Assembly: GCF_900148515.1 (NCBI RefSeq) | Contig: NZ_FRXN01000008.1 | Location: 1 to 52,750, forward strand | Length of the DNA: 52,750 bases | Direction: 5' to 3' | DNA from: Algoriphagus zhangzhouensis | GTDB lineage: Bacteria; Bacteroidota; Bacteroidia; Cytophagales; Cyclobacteriaceae | Shown here: positions 34,582 through 44,085 of the stretch, in pieces | How positions within the stretch are numbered: the first letter of the stretch is position 1 | Layout: each line of letters opens with the position of its first letter | Position numbers and translations under genes: made by a program | The notes under the pieces: model-generated | The model's database searches: none | Told to the model about the DNA's origin: nothing | What the model saw: the letters and a program-made list of their open reading frames with translations, nothing else

Positions 34582-34692
34582 AATATGAACAGTTTATTTA
34601 ATCAATTTTTGATATAAGAATATGAGATTCTAAACAAAACAAGGAAGCCCATTTACTGGATCCTTTTCTTCTTTAGACCAAATCAAAACAAC

Positions 34693-35583
34693 CTATTTGG
34701 TTGCAATATATTGCCCATAACGACCTGTTAAATGGTGGAAAATTGCAGTTCCATAAAGTCCTGACAATTTTCTGAAATAAGAAAAGCCATACTTGATGGA
34801 AAAGGGTAGTTTTACAAGTGACTTGATTAGAAAATAAAAATAGCCTAGGTACTCTCCTCTTGACCAAAGTATATATAACATGTTCCGAACACTATAATAT
34901 TGTCGGTTAATTCTTGATAAATCCCCTATTGATTTTCCCTTCCACTTATATCCCGGTGAAAGATTCCCAGCTTTGATTCTAGCATCCATCATTCCTTTAC
35001 CATCCACCAAGATCAAAAAACCAGCGTCTTTTACTCTCAAACAAAATTCTAATTCCTCAAAACCAAAAAACAACTTGGGATCTGATACGATACCATGTCT
35101 TATTACCTTAGAAGAAACTAAGATATGCTTATTACCTGGAACATAATCAGATACCAAAATCGGTTTCAATTCTGAATTTGTATATACCCTAGTCCTACCT
35201 CTATTTGAAATGAATCTACCACCTACCTTACCTACAATTCCTGTACTAGGTGAAGAATTACCAATTTCTAATAGTCTTTCAAAAGTTCCCGGATCAGTTG
35301 GTGGATCATCATCATCACCCCAATAAATCCAATCATAACCTTCTTCGTACAACTTTTTAAGACCAATAGATGCAGCACCCGCAGGACCTGAATTAAAGCC
35401 TACCCTTAAATAGCTGATAGGTTTATTTTCAAAATAGTGATAAACAGAATCTGATTCACTATTATCAACCACAAGGATTTTATTTGGCTGAATAGTCTGC
35501 TTTTTGATTAAATCAATCCAGATATTCAAGCAGTCAGTACGTTCAAAGGTGGTAAGGAAGACACCTAAAGTTTGCTTAGTCAT
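34693..35583 (-). CDS. Glycosyltransferase family 2, GlfT2/rhamnosyltransferase-like
   Basis: The 296-residue GT-A enzyme starts LGVFLTTFERTDCLNIWI, then VVDNSES and RVGFNSGPAGAASIG. The donor-metal motif is WGDDDDPP, and FGFEELEFCLRV follows, the pattern of galactofuranosyl- and rhamnosyltransferase-type GT2 proteins. The C-terminus has a membrane-associating region (YLGYFYFLIKSLVKLPF). A 111-base gap without a gene separates it from the cytidylyltransferase start. Confidence 0.88.
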   Translation of the reverse strand: MTKQTLGVFLTTFERTDCLNIWIDLIKKQTIQPNKILVVDNSESDSVYHYFENKPISYLRVGFNSGPAGAASIGLKKLYEEGYDWIYWGDDDDPPTDPGTFERLLEIGNSSPSTGIVGKVGGRFISNRGRTRVYTNSELKPILVSDYVPGNKHILVSSKVIRHGIVSDPKLFFGFEELEFCLRVKDAGFLILVDGKGMMDARIKAGNLSPGYKWKGKSIGDLSRINRQYYSVRNMLYILWSRGEYLGYFYFLIKSLVKLPFSIKYGFSYFRKLSGLYGTAIFHHLTGRYGQYIATK

Positions 35584-36673
35584 TAATCAAACTTAAAATT
35601 TTCTCGTAATTAGAATCCGAATATTCTAGATCTAATTTTTGTTTATTCTTATTAATTAAATTTGATTTATCAAATTGTGATAATTTACATATAGCCAAGA
35701 CTTTTTCCATTAAATCAATTGGAGATTGATTATCAAATAAATATTTATAATTTAATGGATCCAATACCTCCCGTATGGCAGGAATATCAGAAGCTGAGAT
35801 TAATTTACCAGAATCCATATATTCCAAAATAACATTAGGACAGCCTTCGTGATGAGTACTTAATAGGCATACATTTGCTCTTTGTAAATAGGGTGAAATA
35901 TCCACAACCTTTCCTAGGTAAAAAACACCATACTTAGAAAACAAATGAATTAAGTTATGATTATCATTTTTTATATCTGAACCTATAATAACCAATTTAA
36001 AATTCTTATTTATTTTTCTAATTAAATTCCATCCTTTAATTAATAATGAATAATTTTTTTGAGAAACAATGTTTGCAACATGAAGAAGAACTATATCTTT
36101 TTCCTGAAAGGAAATGTTTTTAAATACATTAGAACTTTTAATATCAAATTTTCTATGAGAATTCTTAATTACAAAAGTCTTCTTTGGAAAAGGAGAATTT
36201 AATGATGCAGAATAAGAATTAAAAATTAAACCAGAACAGTTTATCCAACAAAAATATTTCATAATCTTGTCAGGAAAACTTATAAAATCTTCAAGCCCAT
36301 GATTCCGTTCCATAAAATAAGCTTTTTTTGCACCGGTAAATCTCCAAATCAAATTAATATGATAAGATAAATGCTTGTTAAAAGGAAAAATATAGACGGG
36401 ATTAAAAGAATTTAAACACTTTACTAAACGAAGAAAATATTTGACACTTGCTTTTTTTGAACCATTAAAATCACTAGTAATTAGAAAATCAAATGGAATT
36501 TCATTTTCCCTTAAAAGTTCCAAATATCTAGAATCATGAATGTATTGAGCTAATATAATTGGATGAAAATTTTCCTTTTTTAAAAATTTCGCCCATAAAA
36601 AAGCTTGAATGGGAATCCCACCAAATTCAAATCTAGAAATTAACAATAGAATGACTTTGGGGTTATCGTTCAT
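35576..36673 (-). CDS. Glycosyltransferase family 4
   Basis: The 365-residue GT-B enzyme starts VILLLISRFEFGGIPIQA, has ERNHGLEDF in the acceptor half and LLHVANIVSQKNYSLLIKGW opening the donor half, and ends with HEGCPNVILEYMDSGKLIS. The sequence is strikingly AT-rich compared with the SusC region, which suggests separate ancestry. It overlaps its neighbours by 8 and 11 bases. Confidence 0.88.
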   Translation of the reverse strand: MNDNPKVILLLISRFEFGGIPIQAFLWAKFLKKENFHPIILAQYIHDSRYLELLRENEIPFDFLITSDFNGSKKASVKYFLRLVKCLNSFNPVYIFPFNKHLSYHINLIWRFTGAKKAYFMERNHGLEDFISFPDKIMKYFCWINCSGLIFNSYSASLNSPFPKKTFVIKNSHRKFDIKSSNVFKNISFQEKDIVLLHVANIVSQKNYSLLIKGWNLIRKINKNFKLVIIGSDIKNDNHNLIHLFSKYGVFYLGKVVDISPYLQRANVCLLSTHHEGCPNVILEYMDSGKLISASDIPAIREVLDPLNYKYLFDNQSPIDLMEKVLAICKLSQFDKSNLINKNKQKLDLEYSDSNYEKILSLIND

Positions 36674-37691
36674 AAAAGATTCGGGAACAAGCTAATTTTT
36701 GATATAAAAAAGAATAGAGAAATATATCTTTGATTTTCCTAAACTTTATTTTCTTTTTATCACATAACCCAAGCAAATTAATCCAATCTTTAATAATATA
36801 TTCAATTGAAAAATTCAAAGAATCTTCATAAGCCTTCATTTTTAAATCATTTAAGAACCTAGGATCTTCACATTTTATCAAAAAATCTTTCCATTCATTA
36901 AAATCATCTGACATTAAACCATTTTGAAAATTTACAATAATACGAGAATAACTTTCAAGGAAATTAGTAAGTACAGGCACACCCAAAGCCATGCTTTGAG
37001 TACACCTATTTGCAGACTTAACTAGATTACTTTCACTTTTATCTATTGGAATAATACAAAGATCATGTTTGGAAATAATTTGATCAAATGTTTCAACATC
37101 CCAATCATAATCAGAATTTTCATGATTAGAAAGAGTAAAAACTATCCAATTTGGAGCTATCTGGGGAAATACAAAATTTTTAATCTGGCTTATTAATTCC
37201 CATTTACCCAAACCAGATTTACCAAACCAAATTATTTTTTTTGATACAAATTTAAGGGGGACTGGCTTTTTAAATACCTCAACAGCATCAAAAATAATTT
37301 TAACATTTTTATGGCCCAAATTAATGTAATAATCTGCCAAACTTTGTGAAGGACATATAATTTGATCAATACATTTAGCCATACTAGATTTTACCGGAAG
37401 GTCACAATCAATAAAAATTGTTTTGGCATTAACATTTTTCACCCCATCAACTAATGCCAAAGTTTTAGGTCCACTTAATTTTTGAAATATAACGATATCG
37501 CCTGCAACTAATGAATCAATAAAAAATGAAACAAAAAGGGAATTCCAAATAATATCTTCTGTATAAAAAAAGGGCACATGGACTAAAAAAGATGGATATC
37601 CAAGTCTAACAAGTTGCAAATGAACATTAATTCCATGAATTCTAGAACTTGGAACTTTTTGATTCCCACATAATAACCAAAATATTTTCAA
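36663..37691 (-). CDS. Probable GT-B glycosyltransferase, diverged
   Basis: The 342-residue product starts at TTG with KIFWLLCGNQKVPSSRIHG, which fits a GT-B N-terminal domain. A second domain opens with KIIWFGKSGLGKWEL, and a weak donor region reads NRCTQSMALGVPVLTNFLE. The E-x7-E pattern of GT4 is not clear, so donor use or activity is uncertain. Similar proteins occur beside GT4 genes in capsule loci. It is AT-rich like its neighbours. Confidence 0.7.
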   Translation of the reverse strand: MKIFWLLCGNQKVPSSRIHGINVHLQLVRLGYPSFLVHVPFFYTEDIIWNSLFVSFFIDSLVAGDIVIFQKLSGPKTLALVDGVKNVNAKTIFIDCDLPVKSSMAKCIDQIICPSQSLADYYINLGHKNVKIIFDAVEVFKKPVPLKFVSKKIIWFGKSGLGKWELISQIKNFVFPQIAPNWIVFTLSNHENSDYDWDVETFDQIISKHDLCIIPIDKSESNLVKSANRCTQSMALGVPVLTNFLESYSRIIVNFQNGLMSDDFNEWKDFLIKCEDPRFLNDLKMKAYEDSLNFSIEYIIKDWINLLGLCDKKKIKFRKIKDIFLYSFLYQKLACSRIFYER

Positions 37692-38548
37692 GATATAAAT
37701 TTTGAAATAAACCTACCTAAATATGTGACTCTAAAAAACAATTGAAATCTTAATTTATTATTAATTAAAAAAAAATAATTGAAAAAAATAATTTTACTCA
37801 TAATATAAAAATCATCAACTTTTATCACCCGCAACCTATTTGTTTCCTGAAAATCATGAATTCGAAATCCAATTAATTCTTTATCTAAAACCGCAATTTT
37901 AGAAATTTTAATAAACCTAAACCAGTACTCATAATCTAACGATTGTTTCAAATCTAATCTAAATAACCCTACTTTTTCAATAAAAGACTTTCGAAAAAGA
38001 ACAGTACTAGGTTCACCTATAAAATTCTTTGGGTTTTTGAAAAAAAATTCTTCTTTAAAAATCGTTCCATCAATACAATAGAAATTATTAAGATCCTTTT
38101 TTAGGTTAAATTGTAAATTAGAATGGAAGTTCATCCAAGAAATAGTTTTTTCATTTAAATATTTAGAATCAGTTATGAATTTTCTCTTGCAAGATACTAA
38201 AGAAAAATCAGGTCTTCCTTCTAAGAATTTTACCATTTCCTCTAAACATGTATCATACATAATATCATCTTGAAAAATAAATTTAATATACTTTCCATTT
38301 GCATGTTTTAAACAATTATTCCAATTAGATCCAATCCCTTTTGCACCTTTATTATTTACCAAAACAACATTTCTCCATCCATATTTATCAAAAAAATTTT
38401 TAATTAAATTCATCGAGTCATCATCAGAATTATCATCCGAAATAATAATCTCATAATTAGGAAAAGTTTGACAGAGAATCGAATTCAAAGTTTCCAAAAT
38501 AAATCTAGAGCCATTATAAACTGGAATACATATAGAAACTTGATTCAT
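37688..38548 (-). CDS. Glycosyltransferase family 2
   Basis: The 286-residue GT-A enzyme has VSICIPVYNGSRFILETL, IIISDDNSDDDSMNLI and the metal motif FQDDIM. The catalytic-base region lies in the C-terminal half (GLFRLDLKQSLDYEYWFR). A basic, aromatic C-terminal tail probably binds the membrane. The 4-base overlaps on both sides indicate coupling. Confidence 0.9.
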   Translation of the reverse strand: MNQVSICIPVYNGSRFILETLNSILCQTFPNYEIIISDDNSDDDSMNLIKNFFDKYGWRNVVLVNNKGAKGIGSNWNNCLKHANGKYIKFIFQDDIMYDTCLEEMVKFLEGRPDFSLVSCKRKFITDSKYLNEKTISWMNFHSNLQFNLKKDLNNFYCIDGTIFKEEFFFKNPKNFIGEPSTVLFRKSFIEKVGLFRLDLKQSLDYEYWFRFIKISKIAVLDKELIGFRIHDFQETNRLRVIKVDDFYIMSKIIFFNYFFLINNKLRFQLFFRVTYLGRFISKFIS

Positions 38549-39513
38549 TTAATGAACTGATTTACCGAATAATTAGCAACTAATCTCTTAAATTTAACAG
38601 AAAAGTTAAATATATAAAAAATGACAAGAAGTGAAAATTGAAAAATTAACTTTCTAAGGGATATATACTTTAAATAATACCCACCTAAAGCAATATTTAA
38701 AAACCAAACTAAACCATAACTTTTATTTGTAGATTTAACCAATCTGAAAAAACCAGATCTATTAGAGTAAAAATAATCAGAATAATATTTACTAGTGGAA
38801 AATATTTCAAACAGAATACGAATTGAACTCAAGTTAGATTCTTCAAATCTTTTAGAGCCGAGATTCAAACCATTATTATGCATAACCCAAAACCAATCTT
38901 TTATTTTCATAAACAAAAATTTTGGATTAAATGACAGTAATTTTAATTCATAATCAACATCCTGTAGTACTCTTATCTGTTCGTTCCATTCAATCTTATT
39001 TTCATCTAAATACTTTCTACTTATAAGACAACATTGAGGTAAAAACAATGGCTTAACTTCAAAAACTGAACTTAACATAGAAGCAAATTCTACTTCTTCA
39101 ATTTTATCTATAGATATTAAACCAGACTCACTTCTTCTAGTTATATAAGAAATAACAATATCCAAATTATTCAAAATCAAGTTGGAAAGCCTATTTTCAA
39201 TCATAGTTTCCAACATTAAATCATCACTATCAAACCACTGAATAACCTCACCTTTTGATTTTTCTAAAGCAAAATTTCTACAAACATTCCCACCTTTTGG
39301 AAGTTTAATTGGCCTTTTATAAATTTTAAATCGAAAATCTTTTTGAGAATATCTTTCTAATATTTGATAAGACTCATCAGTACTATGGTCGTCAACAATA
39401 ATGCATTCCCAGTTTATATAAGTCTGTGCAAGAATTGAATCTAATGTTTCTCTTAAATATGGAGCTTTGTTATAATTAGGTATAAGTATAGATACAAGGG
39501 GGTGATTATCCAT
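38545..39513 (-). CDS. Glycosyltransferase family 2
   Basis: The 322-residue GT-A enzyme has VSILIPNYNKAPYLRETLD, IIVDDHSTDES and a DSDD motif (QWFDSDDLM). Its C-terminal half has a hydrophobic segment (LIFQFSLLVIFYIFNFS), so it is likely held at the inner membrane. Donor and acceptor are unknown. Confidence 0.9.
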   Translation of the reverse strand: MDNHPLVSILIPNYNKAPYLRETLDSILAQTYINWECIIVDDHSTDESYQILERYSQKDFRFKIYKRPIKLPKGGNVCRNFALEKSKGEVIQWFDSDDLMLETMIENRLSNLILNNLDIVISYITRRSESGLISIDKIEEVEFASMLSSVFEVKPLFLPQCCLISRKYLDENKIEWNEQIRVLQDVDYELKLLSFNPKFLFMKIKDWFWVMHNNGLNLGSKRFEESNLSSIRILFEIFSTSKYYSDYFYSNRSGFFRLVKSTNKSYGLVWFLNIALGGYYLKYISLRKLIFQFSLLVIFYIFNFSVKFKRLVANYSVNQFIK

Positions 39514-40618
39514 GATTAACCACTTCTTTAATTATTGAATTAACTTTCTTAAAATACCCATTCTGCTCCAAATTTGTTGAGATAAATTCTTTCCCCTTTC
39601 TTCCAAACATTTCAGCCTTTCGTCTATTCAAATAAAGTTCAATAATTCCATTGGCCATTTCATATATATCACCTTCATTAACCAAAAAACCATTCTTTCC
39701 ATTAAAAACTATATCAGGAATCCCTGCATGCCTTGTACTAATTATAGGTAATCCTGCTGCCATAGCTTCTAATATTGCTACAGGAGTACCTTCCTTATCA
39801 CCATTCGAAGCTTGTTTGCTATGCTGAACAAAACAAAAGGAATTCTCCATCAGCTTAGCGATCTGATCTGGGGTTTGGATTCCCAAAAATTCAACCCCAT
39901 TAATATTCAAAGCGATGCATAGGTCTCTACATATTGGGAGTAAATCTCCATCCCCAACCATTTTCAAGCTCAACTCTGGGCATTTTTCCTTGGCACGTTT
40001 AAAGGCCAGAAGAGTTAAATATGGTGCCTTTTTTTCAACAAATCTTCCTATTGAGATCATTTGATTGCTTTGGAGACTTGGTTTGAGAGCTAAAAAGCGG
40101 GAATGGGGGGCATAGGTAATTTTGATCAGTCTAAATTCAGGTGCCCCAAGTCCAAGAAGATCCAATTTCATCTCTTTCGAAACGACAATAATTCGCTTAG
40201 CTATCTCAAACAATCTAAGGTAAGCGTCCTTGTACTTCGCAAGCACCGAAGTAACTGAAGCATCGTATCCATGAAAATGAACCACCAATGGTATATTTAA
40301 TTCCCTGGCAATAGGAGCTAACTCTGCTCCAGCGGGACCATAATTACAAAATATAAGATTGATCTGGTTTTCTTTGAGATATTTGATTAGGTAATGCTCT
40401 CGAAGGGGTCTTTTGATAATTCCCAGCCTCTGAAGTACTATATCCTTTAAAGGAGGGGTTTTAAAACTTTGAAGTCTCCCATTTAAGGTTAGGTTAGGAA
40501 AGAGTCCCCCGTAACAATGAAATAATTCTCCTTCCAAACCTTCTTTCAAATTTTGGATAAAGGTCTCTGAATAGGCATCGACCGAAGGAGAAGTAAAGCA
40601 GATTTTTATTTTTTCCAC
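39506..40618 (-). CDS. Glycosyltransferase family 4, colanic-acid WcaL-like
   Basis: The 370-residue GT-B enzyme starts at GTG with KICFTSPSVDAYSETFIQN, has VVHFHGYDAS, then SIGRFVEKKAPYLTLLAF and EGTPVAILEAMAAGLPIIST. These phrases are typical of WcaL/AmsK-type galactosyltransferases of exopolysaccharide loci. The assignment to that subgroup is by motif memory. Confidence 0.88.
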   Translation of the reverse strand: MEKIKICFTSPSVDAYSETFIQNLKEGLEGELFHCYGGLFPNLTLNGRLQSFKTPPLKDIVLQRLGIIKRPLREHYLIKYLKENQINLIFCNYGPAGAELAPIARELNIPLVVHFHGYDASVTSVLAKYKDAYLRLFEIAKRIIVVSKEMKLDLLGLGAPEFRLIKITYAPHSRFLALKPSLQSNQMISIGRFVEKKAPYLTLLAFKRAKEKCPELSLKMVGDGDLLPICRDLCIALNINGVEFLGIQTPDQIAKLMENSFCFVQHSKQASNGDKEGTPVAILEAMAAGLPIISTRHAGIPDIVFNGKNGFLVNEGDIYEMANGIIELYLNRRKAEMFGRKGKEFISTNLEQNGYFKKVNSIIKEVVNHG

Positions 40619-41307
40619 GCCATGGCCCCAAGGTTGGTAAATAGGTTTTGCTCTTTATTTGACTCCAGTATCCTGTCTTTTCGAAGAAGAAACTGGATAA
40701 AAGGTTTTATTAAAACAAACAATCGTTTTTGATTGCTCATGCTCATTTTTCGGCGCTTAATCCATAATCCGAGCACTTGTGCCAAGCTGGCATCCCAACC
40801 TCCCAAGCAGGAAATCCGAACATCCTCAAATCCCGCCTCTTCCAATTGATAGCGCAATCCAAAGGGTGTGTAGCGATAATAGTCGTGGGGAGACTCGTGA
40901 GTTGGCCAGATAAAGGGCACAGTAAGGACAATCGGAGAACCTGGTTTCAATATTCTAAAGATCTCTTTCAATGTCACTTGGGGATCAGGACAATGCTCTA
41001 ACACCTCTGTTGCCAAAGCAGAATTATAACTTTCATCCTGAATAGGAAAAGTGATCCCATCCCATAATAAATCAGGACTGATTTCAGAATGGTATTCATT
41101 GCCTCCAATCAAATCAATTCCTGTATATGTCTCTATTAGAGAATTTTGGGTAATAAATTCCCTATATGGCATTTGTCCACAACCAACGTCAATTAAATTG
41201 CCGGAGAAGCTATTAGATTTTTCACTTATAAATTGAAAAATTGATTTCTTAATAAAAAATCGATCAACATTCTCAAAGGTGATTTGGGAGGGATTAAAGT
41301 CAATCAT
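40606..41307 (-). CDS. Class I SAM-dependent methyltransferase (Methyltransf_11-like)
   Basis: I use ATG 41307 (MIDFNPSQ); a TTG two codons further upstream is also in frame. Motif I is NLIDVGCGQMPYREFI, followed by YTGIDLIGG, ATEVLEHCPDPQVTLKEIFR and RILKPGSPIVLTVPF, the standard small-molecule methyltransferase order. It probably methylates a sugar or a lipid-linked intermediate. The DYYRYTPFGLRYQLEEAGF segment is common in polysaccharide-locus members. Confidence 0.88.
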   Translation of the reverse strand: MIDFNPSQITFENVDRFFIKKSIFQFISEKSNSFSGNLIDVGCGQMPYREFITQNSLIETYTGIDLIGGNEYHSEISPDLLWDGITFPIQDESYNSALATEVLEHCPDPQVTLKEIFRILKPGSPIVLTVPFIWPTHESPHDYYRYTPFGLRYQLEEAGFEDVRISCLGGWDASLAQVLGLWIKRRKMSMSNQKRLFVLIKPFIQFLLRKDRILESNKEQNLFTNLGAMAWKK

Positions 41308-42035
41308 TACCAATATTTTGTAAAAATTCGACCAGTATAGTCAATCCTATTCAGAAAAATCGGTTGATCTAACGTTTCAAAATATTCGTCAACTGCTTTC
41401 TTACATCCTTTCCAATGTCCATAGTCATCAATAATTAAAACACCTCCCTTAACCAATTTTGGAAACAAAATCTCGAGTTCAACTTTTGTCGATTCATACC
41501 AATCGGTATCAAGTCTCAACAATGAAATTGCTTCAATAGAAAGGCTTGGAAGAGTAGCCTCAACTGGTCCTACGACGTAATTAATTTTGTCATGGGGATA
41601 CTTTAGATCAGAAATATTTCTTTTCACTTCCTCTAATCCACTAACTGCCCAAACATTCGAGGTCCTATTTACATCAAGTTCAAGTAGCGACTTGGCGGAG
41701 GTACCATCGAATTTCGCATCATCAATTAAAGGGGGAGTCATCCCTTCAAATGTGTCACAGAGCCAGATTATTCTTTCACTGGATTGAAGTTTTTTCAAAA
41801 CAGAGATCATTGCCATTACACTTCCACCCTTCCAAACTCCACATTCAACAAAATCGCCTTCAATCTTATTTTGTTCCAAATATCGAACGGCCCGAATGAG
41901 AGAAATCAAACGTTCCTTAGAGGTCATGGTAAATGGAAGTACAAATTTGATTATTTCAATTTCGTCTTCTGTCAAGTCCGCATATGAATTATCTATAACT
42001 TGACCTCTCTTCTTTTTAATAAATCTCTGTAACAT
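41307..42035 (-). CDS. TylF/MycF family sugar O-methyltransferase
   Basis: I take ATG 42035 (MLQRFIKKKRGQ) as the start, since the longer frame from 42128 would overlap the Wzt-like gene by 113 bases. The product has 242 residues. It shows GDFVECGVWKGGSVMAM, WLCDTFEGMTPP, RLDTDWYESTKVELE and GGVLIIDDYGHWKGCKKAVDEYF, the hallmark order of TylF/MycF macrocin-type O-methyltransferases. The IDDYGHW acidic pair binds Mg2+. It likely methylates a sugar hydroxyl and overlaps the ATPase gene by 20 bases. Confidence 0.9.
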   Translation of the reverse strand: MLQRFIKKKRGQVIDNSYADLTEDEIEIIKFVLPFTMTSKERLISLIRAVRYLEQNKIEGDFVECGVWKGGSVMAMISVLKKLQSSERIIWLCDTFEGMTPPLIDDAKFDGTSAKSLLELDVNRTSNVWAVSGLEEVKRNISDLKYPHDKINYVVGPVEATLPSLSIEAISLLRLDTDWYESTKVELEILFPKLVKGGVLIIDDYGHWKGCKKAVDEYFETLDQPIFLNRIDYTGRIFTKYW

Positions 42036-43275
42036 CCCAATTAAAATTTTCCAAATAAGTACATGCATTGGGAGACCAATCAAATTCACGATAAATCCCA
42101 TGCATATGCACTTCCATAGAACATGCATTTTCTATAGTCTGATATTTTTCACCACCTTTTCCTTCTCCAAAATGAGCTGACAACGTATATCTCCCCATAT
42201 ACAATTTTGGATTTTCTACATAACAAATGACCTTATAAACTCCTGGCTTATAGCAAAAAGCGATGTCAGTTTGAAACAGCCAACAGTGGACTATTGCCCT
42301 ATTTTTTTGATCAAATAGTTGAAATGAAATGGTTGCATTTGGAATACGATTATTCGTTACAATCTCAAATTCAAAACTTAAGGGTTTGCCGAATGTGTGG
42401 TTTCCATTACTATCAGAAGTACAGATTCTAATTTCCCGAATGAATGCATCTGCACTATTATCTTCATCCCGGTACCATCCACTCTGTACAACTTCAAAGC
42501 CTAAGTAGTCATTAATTACAGAATGAATTTTTCCTTGAGAATACATTTCACCTTTGGAAAGCAAAATAGCCTTGGAACATAAAGTCGAAACGGCCTCCAA
42601 ATTATGACTAACAAACAAAACAGTTCTCCCCTTATTTTTACTCACGTCCTCCATCTTACCCAGACATTTTTTCTGAAACTCATAGTCACCAACCGCTAAA
42701 ACCTCATCAACAATTAAAATTTCAGGTTCTAGATGTGCTGCAACTGAAAAACCCAGTCGAACTTTCATGCCAGAAGAATAGAACTTAACAGGTGTATCAA
42801 TAAATTTTTCAACACCTGAAAAATCAATTATTTCATCCAATTTAGAATCAATTTCTCTACGGCTCATTCCTAATATGGTCCCATTCATATAGATATTTTC
42901 TCTGCCCGATAACTCAGAATGGAATCCTGTACCAACTTCCAATAGAGAAGCGACTCTTCCAAAAATCTCAACCTTCCCTTCCGTTGGATCAGTGATCCCA
43001 GAAAGAATTTTTAGAAGAGTGGATTTGCCCGCTCCGTTTTTTCCAATAATCCCTAAAACTTCACCTTCTTTTACATCAAAGGAAATATCTTTTAAAGCCC
43101 AAAAAACTGAATCATCCTGAAGATTAAAATGACTCAAATTCCGAAGTCTTTTAAGGTTTTGAAATGGTGACTTTATGATATTGGAAACTTGACCTACTAA
43201 GGTATCCGATTGTTTCTCTTTCAATCCCAACCGATATCTCTTTGATAAATTACCTACTTTAATACTAGTTTTCAC
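42016..43275 (-). CDS. Polysaccharide ABC transporter ATP-binding protein, Wzt-like
   Basis: The 419-residue product starts at GTG. The ATPase domain has Walker A GIIGKNGAGKST (75-86), the signature YSSGMKVRLGF, and Walker B ILIVDE (186-191) followed by the family's VGDYEFQKKC. A C-terminal domain (about 265-415; FEFEIVTNNRIPNATISFQL, then YTLSAHFGEG) resembles Wzt carbohydrate-binding domains that read the capped end of the chain. A terminal methyl or other cap is typical for such systems, and a methyltransferase gene overlaps it. No Wzm permease gene is in the window. Confidence 0.92.
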   Translation of the reverse strand: MKTSIKVGNLSKRYRLGLKEKQSDTLVGQVSNIIKSPFQNLKRLRNLSHFNLQDDSVFWALKDISFDVKEGEVLGIIGKNGAGKSTLLKILSGITDPTEGKVEIFGRVASLLEVGTGFHSELSGRENIYMNGTILGMSRREIDSKLDEIIDFSGVEKFIDTPVKFYSSGMKVRLGFSVAAHLEPEILIVDEVLAVGDYEFQKKCLGKMEDVSKNKGRTVLFVSHNLEAVSTLCSKAILLSKGEMYSQGKIHSVINDYLGFEVVQSGWYRDEDNSADAFIREIRICTSDSNGNHTFGKPLSFEFEIVTNNRIPNATISFQLFDQKNRAIVHCWLFQTDIAFCYKPGVYKVICYVENPKLYMGRYTLSAHFGEGKGGEKYQTIENACSMEVHMHGIYREFDWSPNACTYLENFNWDVTEIY

Positions 43276-43278
43276 CTT

Positions 43279-44079
43279 CTATGAAATAATAATCGCTTTA
43301 ACTTTTGAAGCTATTTTCCAAATCAGATTTCTAGAATACCTAAATGGAACATAGAATAGAATAACTGAGTAGGTAATAAGTCCATTCCAATGTTTCCTTT
43401 TTCCCGAAAGACTTGACCAAAGAGAATTAGTATGAATTCGATAATGTAAAGGAGAACATTTAACATATCCTGCTTCTCCCCAATTAGATAGGTAAGCAAT
43501 AAAAAAAGTATCATGGTTTTTGGCCTTAAAAAATCCTATAGGAAAGCGCCTAACTACATTTCTAAACATAATTGTGTTTTGGTGAATTAAACAACCTGTA
43601 ACCATGTCTTTTTTAGACCTGTTTTTTTTCAATGAATCAATTTTTAAGTTTTTATCAGAAATAATCCCTTCATTAGAATCAATAGTTATAAAATCATGAA
43701 AAGCTAAGACCAAATCAGGATTCTCCTCTAAAAAATTAAATTGTTTTTGAAGTTTATATGGATCAGTCCAATAATCATCACCCTCTAAATATGCTATATA
43801 TTTCCCCTTAGCTAATAATACTGCCTTTTCATAATTCTTTGCCAACCCAAGATTAAATGCATTTCTATAGGCCTTAAAATTCAGAGGATATTTATCTTGA
43901 AATTCAGAAATTAAACTAAAAGTATCATCGGCTGAAAAATCATCTATTACAATAATTTCGAAAGAATTAGAAAGCTCTTGATTAAGAATTGAATTAATGG
44001 CCTTAGAAACAAATTTTTCTTGATTATAGGTTAAAAGTACAATAGATATATCTATGCTTATCGACTTTTCTTTTTCCAT
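43279..44079 (-). CDS. Glycosyltransferase family 2
   Basis: The 266-residue GT-A enzyme has SIVLLTYNQEKFVSKAINS, IIVIDDFSADDTF and YLEGDDYWTDPYKL, then HDFITIDSNEG. The GDDYW motif is typical of capsule GT2 enzymes. A basic C-terminus with aromatic residues could contact the membrane. It ends 3 bases before the ATPase gene. Confidence 0.9.
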   Translation of the reverse strand: MEKEKSISIDISIVLLTYNQEKFVSKAINSILNQELSNSFEIIVIDDFSADDTFSLISEFQDKYPLNFKAYRNAFNLGLAKNYEKAVLLAKGKYIAYLEGDDYWTDPYKLQKQFNFLEENPDLVLAFHDFITIDSNEGIISDKNLKIDSLKKNRSKKDMVTGCLIHQNTIMFRNVVRRFPIGFFKAKNHDTFFIAYLSNWGEAGYVKCSPLHYRIHTNSLWSSLSGKRKHWNGLITYSVILFYVPFRYSRNLIWKIASKVKAIIIS

Positions 44080-44085
44080 AAAATA

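Noticed and set aside
34582..34692. In-frame read-through extension of the GT2 gene after its TAG stop
   Set aside because: About 20 further codons stay open in the same frame, but the protein already ends normally and chance is one in three.
42036..42128. Longer N-terminus for the TylF-like methyltransferase
   Set aside because: It lies inside the Wzt-like coding region in another frame; ATG 42035 gives a normal family start.
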